Shown here: one piece after another, positions 35,956-46,229 of the stretch
Position numbering within the stretch: the first letter of the stretch is position 1
Layout of the letters: each line of letters starts with the position of its first letter
Source of the DNA: Stromatinia cepivora
Taxonomy: Eukaryota; Ascomycota; Leotiomycetes; Helotiales; Sclerotiniaceae
Assembly: GCA_014898415.1 (NCBI GenBank)
Contig: RCTD01000011.1
Coordinates: 310,001 to 374,000 of the forward strand
DNA: 64,000 nt
Direction of reading: 5' to 3'
Program-made: the position numbers and the translations under genes
Notes under the pieces: model-generated
Databases searched by the model: none
What the model saw: the letters and a program-made list of their open reading frames with translations, nothing else
What the model was told of the DNA's origin: nothing

Positions 35956-36760
35956 CTAGAGAATTTAGTAGGCGTTCGATCTCCATTATCTTCGAATTAG
36001 CATACGAATTGTTTGAGTCGTTCGCAATAGTGGTAATGTTTAGAGCGGAAGATGATTAATCTTTTGCTACAAGACTCAATGATTTCTATGCCGCGCCCCC
36101 CTCCTCCATACTCTTCTCAGGGATTGAATAAAACTCTTAATGATATCTTCACCTTGGGTTTAAGTTCATTTGATGACCATACATTGCCATCTCCGAGTCT
36201 GTCTATCTTCCAGTCACATACACTCTACCATGCAGACCCGATATCCTTGCATTTTTCAAATAAAAACGTCGTATACTAGAACAGGCAAGGTGCAACAAAC
36301 ATTTGTCGTACAGCTTGGGTAGCGGAGAGTCTATTCGGTGGGTGCTGCTGCTTTTTTCTCACTCTGGATCTTTATGATATCTTGTTTGGGGGTATTCTGG
36401 GGTTGTTGTGTTGGATTCATCTAGAAGCGTCGGATATGCAGGAGAGAATTAAAATCTGCATTATTCTGACATCCAACAACTCCTAAACCTAGCAAGTCCC
36501 TCTTGAATATCCTTCCAGAGATACCCAGCTAGTACCCGGCGCTGTTGTCTCCATTTTGCAATGTAGAACCTTCCTGACGACCTCCTTTCCAAGACCGATC
36601 CGTGGATCCTGATTAAAAACCTCCATCCATCCAATATAGGTTTTACAGCTAGAAGGAAATACAAATAATCTGTGCTGATCATCTTGCTCAACTAACTAAA
36701 GAATAGAAAGAGACGCCAAACTTGTTCCCAGACTTCGTAACATATTTCAGTATCTTCTTA
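35956..36760. other. Intergenic, two weak open frames
   Basis: A 75-codon frame on the plus strand (36052) and a 76-codon frame on the minus strand (36691-36461) exist without motifs or clear gene signals. Composition is normal. Confidence 0.4.
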
Positions 36761-37561
36761 CTATCCTTCGATGTGCGATACATGATTCGAATTATTATCA
36801 CGATCTTCAAGTTTGTATAAAGTTAGGATAATCCAAGAAGTCGTTACTATAGAAGAAAGTATAATCTGTATCTAAAGAAATCAATAAAAATCAGTAATCA
36901 AAAGATATTTGATACTTACCAATAAAAAAACAGCCGTATCGTGCCAGCACAAGAATAGTACTGACGTCGGCATTGCAACCAACGTGATCCCCGAAATCAA
37001 CAATGGAGCGAGGGCTTTCTTGTATTGGTTGCCCAGCATACCAGAGCGATCCAGTTGTCCTATCGTGAGACAACCGAGAAACCCGTATCCTAGAACACTT
37101 CCAGCAACAACTAATATATGACTTAAATCAATATAAGAGTCGCGCAAGATGAAGGCAAACGCCGGAAACAGCAAACCAAGAACCACCAGTACAAAGGCTG
37201 TGACGATCCAGGGAAAAGGTCCATCTAGAAAGGTATCAAATGTGAAGGTGCCGAGAACTGATCTCGAGCTCATCATAACCTTACATATATTTAGTAGCTG
37301 AATATTTCAACTTAAAAGGATGCATACCTGAATAATAAAGCTCAATAATAAAGATAGACCCTGTAAACTATAGAAAGCAGCCAGTATCCTTTTTGATTCA
37401 ATAATAAGGAAAATGTCGAGTCCAAGAAACAGTGAGGCGATGAAAAATCGGAGGACAAAGTATGACCAGGCATGATCCGTATAACGCCATCGGAGAGAAG
37501 TATCAACGATATACAATAAAAGAATGTAAAAGGTGAAGAATACTGTAGTACACATTTGCAT
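36761..37561 (-). CDS. Seven-helix membrane protein, 5' end cut or replaced by an LTR
   Basis: Three exons join in phase 0: up to 37328, 37279-36920 and 36871-36761, with gtatgc/gtaagt donors and tgtaag/tttag acceptors. From the first ATG (37561, MQMCTTVFF) this gives 234 residues. About seven hydrophobic helices are visible: TVFFTFYILLLYIV, YFVLRFFIASLFLGLDIFL, LAAFYSLQGLSLLLSFI, WIVTAFVLVVLGLLFPAFAF, HILVVAGSVLGYGFLGCLTI, LISGITLVAMPTSVLFLC and IQIILSSIVTTSWIILTLY. The tail is polar. I do not recognise the family; a fungal receptor-like or channel-like protein is possible. The frame stays open upstream to the LTR at 37655 without another ATG, and a good acceptor (tgctcttctacag) lies near 37608, so earlier exons may be lost. 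Confidence 0.75.
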
Positions 37562-37654
37562 CTTGTAGAATGAGCTAACGAAAGCAGACAAGTGTGAGCT
37601 GCTGTAGAAGAGCAGCCGAAAACGAAAAGCGTTCAGAGGTGCAGGCAAGCTGGA

Positions 37655-38022
37655 TGTGACGCCGCTACAATCTCAGATCATATGGAAGAGATCTAAGGAT
37701 TGATAGAAAAGCCGTGGTGGTTTCTACTAAGGGTTAAGCAGAGACTCAATAAGGTTGATATAACAATATCGTATTGTATGGTAACTAATAGTATGAAATA
37801 CTAATGAATGTGATCTTGAGTACGAAGTTTTACAAATAAGGAAACCTTTTCAACTATATAGACCTTCGTATGCTCCGGCTCTAGAGGCTCTAATTAGACT
37901 TCTACAGATCTCATGACTAAGCCTAGGTTCCACTGTCGCACTAGCTACCGAGCCTAAGGTCTCAAGGCCTTAACTAGTCATGTGATGCAGTGATCGTACA
38001 AATGTTAACGTTCGACGTGACA
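37655..38022 (-). repeat. LTR (368 bp), 3' copy, 93 bp from a gene's ATG
   Basis: The plus strand begins TGTGACGCCGC and ends TTCGACGTGACA, then ctatccccc (the purine tract on the other strand). Element A has the same end motifs (TGTGACG, CGTGACA) and the same tract, but its LTR is 282 bp. Confidence 0.75.
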
Positions 38023-38117
38023 CTATCCCCCTTCTAGCCTAGCGCTTGCCCCAAGCGTTATATAGTGTTGATTTCCCCACATGGTTGTTTCTTCAATAAT
38101 GGTCTTCTTTCTTCATT

Positions 38118-38678
38118 ATGCCTCCTGTACGAACGGCTAAATCAACAAATAATCGTGTGTTGCTTTATCAACGAATTAAGGAGAGTGGTTTAATTATGTC
38201 GCCGTGCTCCCGTTGTGCTGCTCGTGGTCTTGAGTGTCGGGTTCTCGAGGATTCTCGTCGCTGTGGAGAATGTATTCGTGCCAACGGTAGTGGTAAATGC
38301 GATGTTTTCGGTCCTTCAGCTTCGGACTGGGAAGCTCTGGATAGGGAAGAGCGAAGAATAGAACAAGAGCTTCGTGAGGCTTTATCGAAACAGCTTCGTT
38401 TACTGACTCAACAACGGAGTCTTCGTTCCCGGGCCGGGGAAATGCTGCGTCGTGGTTTAAAGACTCTGGATGAATTGGATGAGGCTGAGGAAAAGGAAAG
38501 ATTAGAGAAAGAGCGTATGGAGAAGGAGAAATCGGATTCTGCCTTGTCGGCACCTGCCGAAGCTAGTTCGAATGTACTTGACGATTTCGACCCTTCGTCT
38601 TTCCTGAGTCCTTCGGATACTTTTTGGGGAAATCTGGGTGTCGATGGTGAAAATGCGCAATCATTCACAAGTTCTTGA
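38118..38678 (+). CDS. Antisense retrotransposon ORF: Zn2Cys6-like cluster, coiled coil, acidic tail
   Basis: An intact 186-residue frame starts at an ATG 96 bp inside the LTR, antisense to pol, and ends 16 bp from the convergent pol stop. Six cysteines at residues 31-66 fit CX2CX6CX8CX2CX8C, the spacing of fungal Zn2Cys6 DNA-binding clusters, though the usual basic residues are reduced (CSRCAARGLEC). Residues 75-150 are Glu/Arg/Leu-rich and should form a coiled coil (EERRIEQELREALSKQLRLL). The tail is acidic with aromatics (VLDDFDPSSFLSPSDTF), as in activation domains. The homologue in element B (51348) is RIP-damaged. A possible TATA (gttatatag) lies at 38060. Similar Cys-cluster proteins occur as repetitive hypothetical proteins in ascomycetes. 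A regulatory role is inferred. Confidence 0.85.
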   Translation: MPPVRTAKSTNNRVLLYQRIKESGLIMSPCSRCAARGLECRVLEDSRRCGECIRANGSGKCDVFGPSASDWEALDREERRIEQELREALSKQLRLLTQQRSLRSRAGEMLRRGLKTLDELDEAEEKERLEKERMEKEKSDSALSAPAEASSNVLDDFDPSSFLSPSDTFWGNLGVDGENAQSFTSS

Positions 38679-38694
38679 AGTTTGATTTTACTTC

Positions 38695-39160
38695 CTAGGT
38701 GTTTTCCGAATGTGGGTAGTCCTTCCATTTTACCAAGTATTTGATCTTACCTCTAATATACTTGCAGTCCAATATTTCTTCAATTTCGTATATAGCATTT
38801 GGGTTGACTGGTTGTATTTCGGTTTTGGATATATTCGGTGCCCCTGGTAGTGCTTTCTTAAGCAAGGATATATGAAATATTGGGTGTATATTCGCGGTGT
38901 GTGGTAACTTTAGCTTATAATTGATCGGGCCTACCACTTTATCAATTTCGGATGGTCTTAGTTTATTGTGATTTAATTTATCGCTAGATTGTTGGATTTG
39001 GATATTTCGTTATAATAAATAACTTTATTCCCCTCTTTAAGTGTAGATTCTATATTATATAATTTGTTATAATATAATATTATTCTTAAAACGATAAATT
39101 ATAAATCTAATAAAAACTATTTTTGTAATTCTTTAATTTCTTTAATATTCTTTATTACGA
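38695..39160 (-). pseudogene. Pol C-terminus with chromodomain, truncated
   Basis: Reads VGPINYKLKLPHTANIHPIF, HISLLKKALPGAPN and then EIEEILDCKYIRGKIKYLVK, a well-kept chromodomain core that ends KDYPHSENT. This is the typical end of chromoviral integrase; the domain is thought to guide insertion into marked chromatin. The frame is open only to 38937. Further upstream sequence is homologous to element B but carries stops, and it ends near 39160. Confidence 0.85.
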
Positions 39161-39880
39161 ACCTCAACAAAGGCTAGCCGAAAACAAGCCGAATTATATA
39201 CTAGTTTGAAGAATTTTCATTTATATAAATAAAGAATTCTTTAATACAATTGAAAAAAGTAATAAAAAGTTTTGATTCTAAAACTAAATTTATTATTAAC
39301 CGAATATTAATCAATTCTTTATTATAATTTTCATAATTCTTTTTATTTATTTTTAAAAACAATTTATCAGTTAATTTTGAAAATAATTTCATTTTTTTTA
39401 TTTACAAAAACCTTCGAATTTTATCGAAAAACCTTCGAAAAAAAATCATCAAATCAAATCTAAAAAACGAATTTTTGAAATCCTTCGAAAACCCTTCGGA
39501 ATATTATCGAAAATCTTCGAAATTCATCTTCGAAATTTATCTTCAAAATATATACAAATTTGGTTTCAAAATAAGCCTTCGAAAACCCTTCAAAATGTTA
39601 TTGAAAATCTATCAAAAATACTATGAAAAACCTTCGAATCAAGAAAATCAAGAAAACAAAAAAAAGAAATTGAAAAGATTTATTTGAAAGATATAAATAT
39701 AATATACAAATTGAACTCTATTCTATTTTATAAAATTCAAAAATGAATTTTTAAATTATATAAATCATTTAAATAAAAAAACAAAAAAACGAAAAGTATA
39801 TAAAGAATCTTTACAATCTTATTGGAAGATTAAAGAATTTTGAATATAAAAGTTGTTGAAAAGATTGAAGATATTGAAGT
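39161..39880. other. AT-rich spacer with many TTCGAA/CTTCGAAA motifs
   Basis: Between 39400 and 39650 the motif CCTTCGAAA or TTCGAAA recurs about ten times with irregular spacing. A 63-codon and a 70-codon frame exist but look accidental. The segment separates the truncated element from element A. Confidence 0.55.
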
Positions 39881-39994
39881 TGTGACGCACAAGAGCCGTA
39901 GTAAAGCTGAATAAACAGGATCAATTATATTCCTTAGAATCTATAATTGAAGAATTATAGTTTGTAAAGAACAATTAGATATATATATACAAAT
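39881..39994 (-). repeat. Left LTR of element A, first part
   Basis: 114 bp up to and including the CAAAT target of copia-2. The LTR continues at 45480 after the insertion. It matches the right LTR from 58145 (agccgtaatagagctgaata). Confidence 0.88.
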
Positions 39995-40160
39995 TGTTGG
40001 AAATGAGGCCATCATAGGATTAGAATTGAGGTCACGTGATCATAATGATGCACAGACCATATTTGGGGATAACCTCAATTCTATTTCTACTAGAAATATA
40101 GATCCTTAATTCAATCTATATAATCAATAATACTACTACTTCCTGCACCAAAAGTTAACA
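39995..40160 (+). repeat. 5' LTR of copia-2
   Basis: 166 bp; also matches both copia-1 LTRs. Confidence 0.93.
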
Positions 40161-40753
40161 AATTATAAGATCCAATCGCATAATAGTAATTAGAAAGTAA
40201 AGCAAATCGAGAAAGGATTAGTATAGCTAATAAAGATAAAACAGAATGAAAATCAGAGTTTTCATATAGTATTATTAAAGCAGAATTGAAATATAACAAT
40301 ATAGTTTATAATTTATAATATTATAAGCCAAAGCGGAAAGCAGTCTATATAATATCGATATAGAATTATAGCAAAAACGAAAAGCAAGTTCGTATAACTA
40401 CAAGAAAATATACTACAATACAATTTTACGAATTTTCTTATTATTTTATTTTTACATTTCTTTATTATTCTGAATCTACTTGTTATATATTTTTTAAAAC
40501 TATCTTAAAAACTTAAAGATTATCTTCGATATCTATCAAACAACAAGAAACCTTTATAATATCGAAATTAAATAATCCTTCGAAATTTGATCAAAACAAT
40601 TATAAACAATAGTTCAGATAAACGAAGATACAATTGAAAGAGAAAGAATGGTTTTATATAATTGATCAAATATTAAATGAATATATGTAGATTACAGGAT
40701 TCAATATAGTATCTGCCTACAAAATCAATGATTGTATATATTACAATATCGAA

Positions 40754-43700
40754 TTGAAATCGGAATATTTAAAGGACGAAGTGAATATATTATTATATAT
40801 TTGTACAATACTTAATGATAACGATGAAGCCTTTACCAATGAATATTCAATAGTATATATATTCTGGAGATATTTTAAATCAAAATATATCAGAATCAAT
40901 ATAATCATTGTTAATATATATATAATAATAATCCAGAACTTCAAATTTCAATCCGATATTTATCCCGATATAACTATTATCGAAGTTTAGGATAAATTGA
41001 AAGAGTATAAAAGGAAATTAGAGATTATAAATAAAAGCTATTGATCAATATATCAAGATACTATCTTGTTTTTGATTTTAATATATAGTTTTTTAATTGA
41101 TTATCAAAAAGTAATGGATATATTGGATATCCAAACCAGTTTTAGTATCGACAATAAGATTAAGTATTTGCAGGTTAAGGAACTTTATCTTAAGAATGGA
41201 TCAAAGTAAGCGTAAATTATGAAAGAATCTAGATACGTTTTTCGATATTAAGAATCAGATTTCGAGATTTTAAATAATATTTGCGATTTATATCAAAAAG
41301 AAGGTCATTATATACAAGACTATCTATATTTAGTACGAACTAGCAAACTCCTTTATAGTTATTTTCGTTACCAAAAGAGAAAGGGATCATTGAATCTAAA
41401 GAAAGTCTATTTCAACAAGAAAGACCAAGTACACCCTATTAATAATATCTTTGAATCAGATTTCGACATTGAAGATATAATAAAGAAAGATTGCAATTTG
41501 ATAAAGGAAACCATTAGTAAAACTTTCCCCTAACAAATGATATACCGATACAGATACTTCTTTATATATATCTGACCAACCTTCATTATTCAGATCAATA
41601 GATCTTATTGCTAAACAAAGGATAAAGATTAGTAAGGGAATGATATATTGTCGCCATTAGGGTTTAATGGATATGATATACGAAGATGGTTCTAAAATGC
41701 TACTTTCAAATATATTATACATACTAAAGCTGAGAGTAAACTTACTATCAGAAAAAAGGATCTATAAAATAGAACTGCAAGGGGAATTCAACTTTTATTA
41801 TATATATTTCAAGAAGGATAATAAGAAAATCATCTATGTTAGAATGCAAAACGAAATGTATATGATTTTATATATAACAAAAGGATACAAGGATACAGCT
41901 TTCTATTCGAGTATATATCAAAATAATCAAGAAAAATTTTTTTCTTCAAAAATAATCGATAATATCAAAGATACCGATGATGAATTAACATTTAAGGAAA
42001 AAAAGAGATACCTATTATAGCATCAAAGATTCAATCATTTAAATCCAGATAAGATCAAGAATTTATACAAAATATCCAATATAATCAAATCAATAAAGAT
42101 CCCAATTGAATTAAATATCTACGAAATATATATACTCATTAAAATAACAAATCGTATTCCGAAGCAATTGAATCTATATAAATCAAAGAGATTCAAACTT
42201 ATACATTTCGATATTACAGAATCATTCTCAAAATCGATTTAAAGGAATCGTTATTTTATATTGATCATTGATAATTGTATAAAAGTAAATTGGATTATAC
42301 TATTTAAACAAAAAGACAATATAATTCAAACATTGAAAACTTGAAAAAAAAAATATGGAATTAATTATTAAAGAAAAGATCATTACAATTAGGATTAATA
42401 ATATATCAAAATTTCTATAAGTTATTTATAAATAATTATCAAATATATAATCCGAAATTACAATAATTGTTTTCTTATATTAAAATGGATTCGTAAAATA
42501 GAATATAAGAATTACAAAAGTAGATATAAAAATAATACTAAAAGAAACTGGATTACTATTAAAATTTTGAAATGAACTTGTAAAATATAATATTTATATC
42601 AGGAATTGTATTAGTATTAGTTTTGATATAAATAGAATAGATCGATCCTTTATAAAAGCTTTTATAAATATAATACTAAATATAAAGATATATAAAATTT
42701 GGGAAAGTAAATATTATATTTATATTAATCCCAAAATTATTCTGAAAGGGTAAAGATATAATAAATTGCGGGATATTTCGAGAATCGATGTATTTCTAGG
42801 ATACTCAAAAGTTATAAACAAATATATCAAAGTATATTCTTTAGAATTAGATTATATATTTCGATTAAGTAAAGTAATTATAAATGAATTTCATTGAAAA
42901 AGAGATTTGGATTTTAAATTAAGAAATTGTGAATCAGGTCTACAAGGAATAAAGAATATAAAGCTAGATCGAAGATTTTGTAATAGATCAATAATAAACA
43001 AAATATCTTTTTCATCTTCAATATTAAACATAATATCTATATTATCTTCGTTTCAAATGTTCTTTTTAGTAGATATTATATCGAATTCAATGATTGTATT
43101 AAGCATTCCAATTATCGAATTGAAACCAAATAAATTAGATATATTAATATCAATATACAATAAAGATAAAGATAATAATATCTAAAAGATAAATCAAAAA
43201 TCTTCTCCCAAAAATACTTCAAATATCGAATCCATTATTCCAAAGATTCCAATTCAAGAATCAACTTCTGTAGACCCTGAATCTATATCGAAAATAAAAT
43301 TTAAGATTGTTTTAAATTTTACTAATAAATCTATTTCAATAGAATCAGAAAATAAAGTAAATCCACAATCATCTGAGATTAAACAAAAGAATACAATGAA
43401 TCTTAAAAACAAACCCTTAAAGTATCTAACATGAAAACGGAAAAGAAATATAAAACAAAATCCTGAAAGAGAATGGGAAAATAAGATTATAAAAATATTG
43501 ATTGCGATATTTATACAAATCAAAATTCAAAAAAGTATAAAATATATTATAATTACAATTCCAATTATTTACAAAATGGACCTTTATATCAAAAATAAAA
43601 TCGTTTCAGATTTCATAACTTCGTTAATAAATATAAATAATATAAAAAATGTAATATATCTAATTAAAGAAGTTCTAGGAATCAAAATACCAAGAATTTA

Positions 43701-45270
43701 TAAGGAAACAATATTGGATCGAGAATACTCTGAAAAATGGAAGGAAACTATCCAAAAGGAAATCATATCTTTGGTTTAAAATGATATTTGAAAAGAATAT
43801 ATATTTTCTAAAAGAAGTAATCTAATTTCGACGAAATAGATATTTACAATTAAGATCAAGGATAACAAAATAGAACGATTCAAAACAAGATTAGTAGTTC
43901 GAGAATTCAATTAGATACTAGGAAAAGATTATAATGAAACGTTTATATCAATAATAAAATTAAATATACTCAAATTATTCCTAGTTATTGTTGCAAAGGA
44001 AAATTTGGAATACTTATATTTCGATATCAAAAATGCCTTTATTGAATCGTATTTGAAAAAAGAGATCTACCTCGAACCACCCTAAGATATCAAAGTCGAA
44101 AAAGGACATATACTACGAGCCCTACAAAATCTATATGGTTTGAAACAAACTGAAAGGGATTGGAATTTACTATTAAAGAAAGAGCTTTTAGATATAAGCT
44201 TTATACAAAGTTTGGCAGATCTATATTTGTATATATTCAAAGATTATGATATAATATTATTAGTATATATCGATGATATTGTTATTGTATTGTATATATC
44301 ATTACAAATCATTTGATTCGATGAAAAGCTATCAGTCTATTTTAATATCAAGAATCTAAGGGAGATTAGTAAGATCCTAAGTGTTAAGATTATTCGCAAT
44401 AGAAAAGTGTATATATTAATTATAGATTAAGAAGAATATCTCGATATTATATTAATCAAATACAGTATTATATATGGATAATACTAAATCAAGAAATTGT
44501 TAATAATGGATTATACCTATCTCCGATTAGCAATCGATAACAATGAACTAACAAATATAAATGAATATCAACAATGAATAGAAAGTATAATTCATTCAAT
44601 AATATATACTCGATTAGATATAATATTCTTAATTAAAAGATTTTTACAATTTATAATAAAACCAATAAAATATCATATTATAACTTTAAAGAATCTAATG
44701 CGATATTTATGATCAATAATCAAACAAAAGTTATGGTTCGGGTTAAAAAAAATACAATCTGATATTTATAAAGAATATAATATATTTGACGATATAATAA
44801 AGATATATACAAATATAGATTAAACTAATAACAAATATAATCGGAAAAGTATTTCAAAGAGAATTGTAATATTCTATGGAGACCCTATATTATAAGCTAA
44901 TAAGAAACAAGTATCTGTAATTACCTTTAATACAGAATCAGAATATATTGCGATAGTAATGTTCATTAAACAAAGGAAATGGGTTATACAAATACTTAAA
45001 GATCTATTCAGATCAAATTATATTAGAAAGAACAGAGATATGATTCAGATGCTTAATAATAATCAGGATACTTTAGCTTTAATCAAGAATCTATATTTGT
45101 ATGAATGATTCAAATATATAGATATCAATTATCACTTCATTAGGGATTTAATAGAAAAGAAGAAAATCGTCATTAATTATATCAATACATATAATATAAT
45201 TGCTGATGGAATAATGAAGCTTTATATAAGAATTGCTTTCGAAAGGTTTAAGAAAATATTAGGATTAATA
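40754..45270 (+). pseudogene. Degenerate copia Gag-Pol of copia-2
   Basis: The zinc knuckle near 41280-41330 reads CDLYQKEGHYIQDY, with Tyr at two Cys positions. GAG-pre-integrase at 41670-41790 is better kept than in copia-1 (MDMIYEDGSKMLLSNILYIL then LRVNLLSEKR). The integrase tail near 42770-42880 has VFLGYSK. Reverse transcriptase at 44020-44450 shows FDIKNAF, LYGLKQ and an almost intact catalytic YIDDI. RNase H follows near 44810-44960. Stops are frequent, so no product is made. Confidence 0.9.
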
Positions 45271-45308
45271 ATCTAGAAGAATCGAATAGGATATCCTCAA
45301 TAGAGAAG

Positions 45309-45474
45309 TGTTAGAAATGAAGCCATCATAGGATTAGAATTGAAATCATATAATCACAATAATATACAGATCATATTTGGGGATAATCTTAATTCTACTT
45401 CTATTAGAAATATAGATCCTTAGTTCAACCTATATAGTCAATAATACTACTACTTCCTGCACCAAAAGTTAACA
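45309..45474 (+). repeat. 3' LTR of copia-2
   Basis: 166 bp; ends GTTAACA with the terminal CA preserved. Confidence 0.93.
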
Positions 45475-45479
45475 CAAAT

Positions 45480-45647
45480 ACCTATTCGTAAGTTATAGAA
45501 TTATACACATATATTATTAAGATCATTATTTTATTATACTAAATCATATAATTCGTAATATATATATATGAACAATCAATTCATAAATTGATATAATAGA
45601 TAAAAGATATCACATAATTAACCTCCTATAATTCACGATTTATAATA
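45480..45647 (-). repeat. Left LTR of element A, second part
   Basis: 168 bp, completing the 282-bp LTR. The minus-strand purine tract of element A lies at 45648-45665. Confidence 0.88.
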
Positions 45648-46229
45648 CTATCCCCCCTTTCGAAAAAACTTGCCCTCGAATATTTTACTCCTTTATTCCT
45701 TTACTATTTCATCGGAAACCAGATTTCGTGAAGGTTTATAAGCCCTAAATCAATTAGATTGATTAAAATTGATCAAAATTGATCAAATCGTTCATCAATT
45801 GATTAAATTAATATTGATTCGTATTCTTTTTGATTTGGGGAATCTCTAAAAAGAAAAAATTTCAATAGAAAAGGGAATCCCTTTTATATAATTTTTGAAA
45901 TAATAATAAATATAAGATTTTAATATATTATCTTTATATTATTTTAATAATAATAATTCATCTATTATATAAAGTTCGGATTATATATATATATAATCAA
46001 ATTCCTTCGAATTTGTATGAGTTTTCGATCCTTTTATAATTGTATATATATATACTATTATAAAATCATAATATCTAGTTTATTGAATTAAAGTACTTTT
46101 TTTTTTCTTTTAATTTTATAAATGAATCGTTATCTATATAATTATAATTATTCTCTTTGTTTTTATAAAACTTTATTTAATCAAATAATCGATTGGAAGG
46201 ATTAGATAATATTGAATTGATCAAATGAA

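Larger units (their letters stand above)
37655..39160 (-). mobile_element. Truncated chromodomain gypsy element with little RIP
   Basis: The fragment holds one LTR (37655-38022), a purine tract on the minus strand (gaagggggatag) against it, the antisense ORF at 38118 and the minus-strand pol tail with chromodomain (38937-38695). It then becomes AT-rich and stops near 39160. Internal order and spacing equal those of element B (51252-52450). The LTR-proximal 1.1 kb keeps normal composition while the far end is RIP-degraded. Confidence 0.8.
39995..45474 (+). mobile_element. Ty1/copia retrotransposon copia-2, RIP-inactivated
   Basis: LTRs of 166 bp (39995-40160 and 45309-45474) with TGTTGGAAATG...AAAAGTTAACA ends bound 5480 bp. 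A perfect CAAAT duplication (39990-39994 and 45475-45479) proves insertion into the LTR of element A. Same family and order as copia-1. The 3' LTR starts TGTTAG by a G-to-A change. Confidence 0.94.

Noticed and set aside
36052..36279. 75-codon plus-strand frame with a proline run
   Set aside because: No homology or gene signals recognised, and no intron or leader signal.
36461..36691. 76-codon minus-strand frame downstream of the membrane protein gene
   Set aside because: The membrane gene has its own stop at 36761, and this frame has no motif.
37562..37648. Upstream extension of the membrane protein reading frame
   Set aside because: The frame is open but begins with TTG, not ATG, at its far end; nuclear fungal genes start at ATG, so it was not counted as coding.
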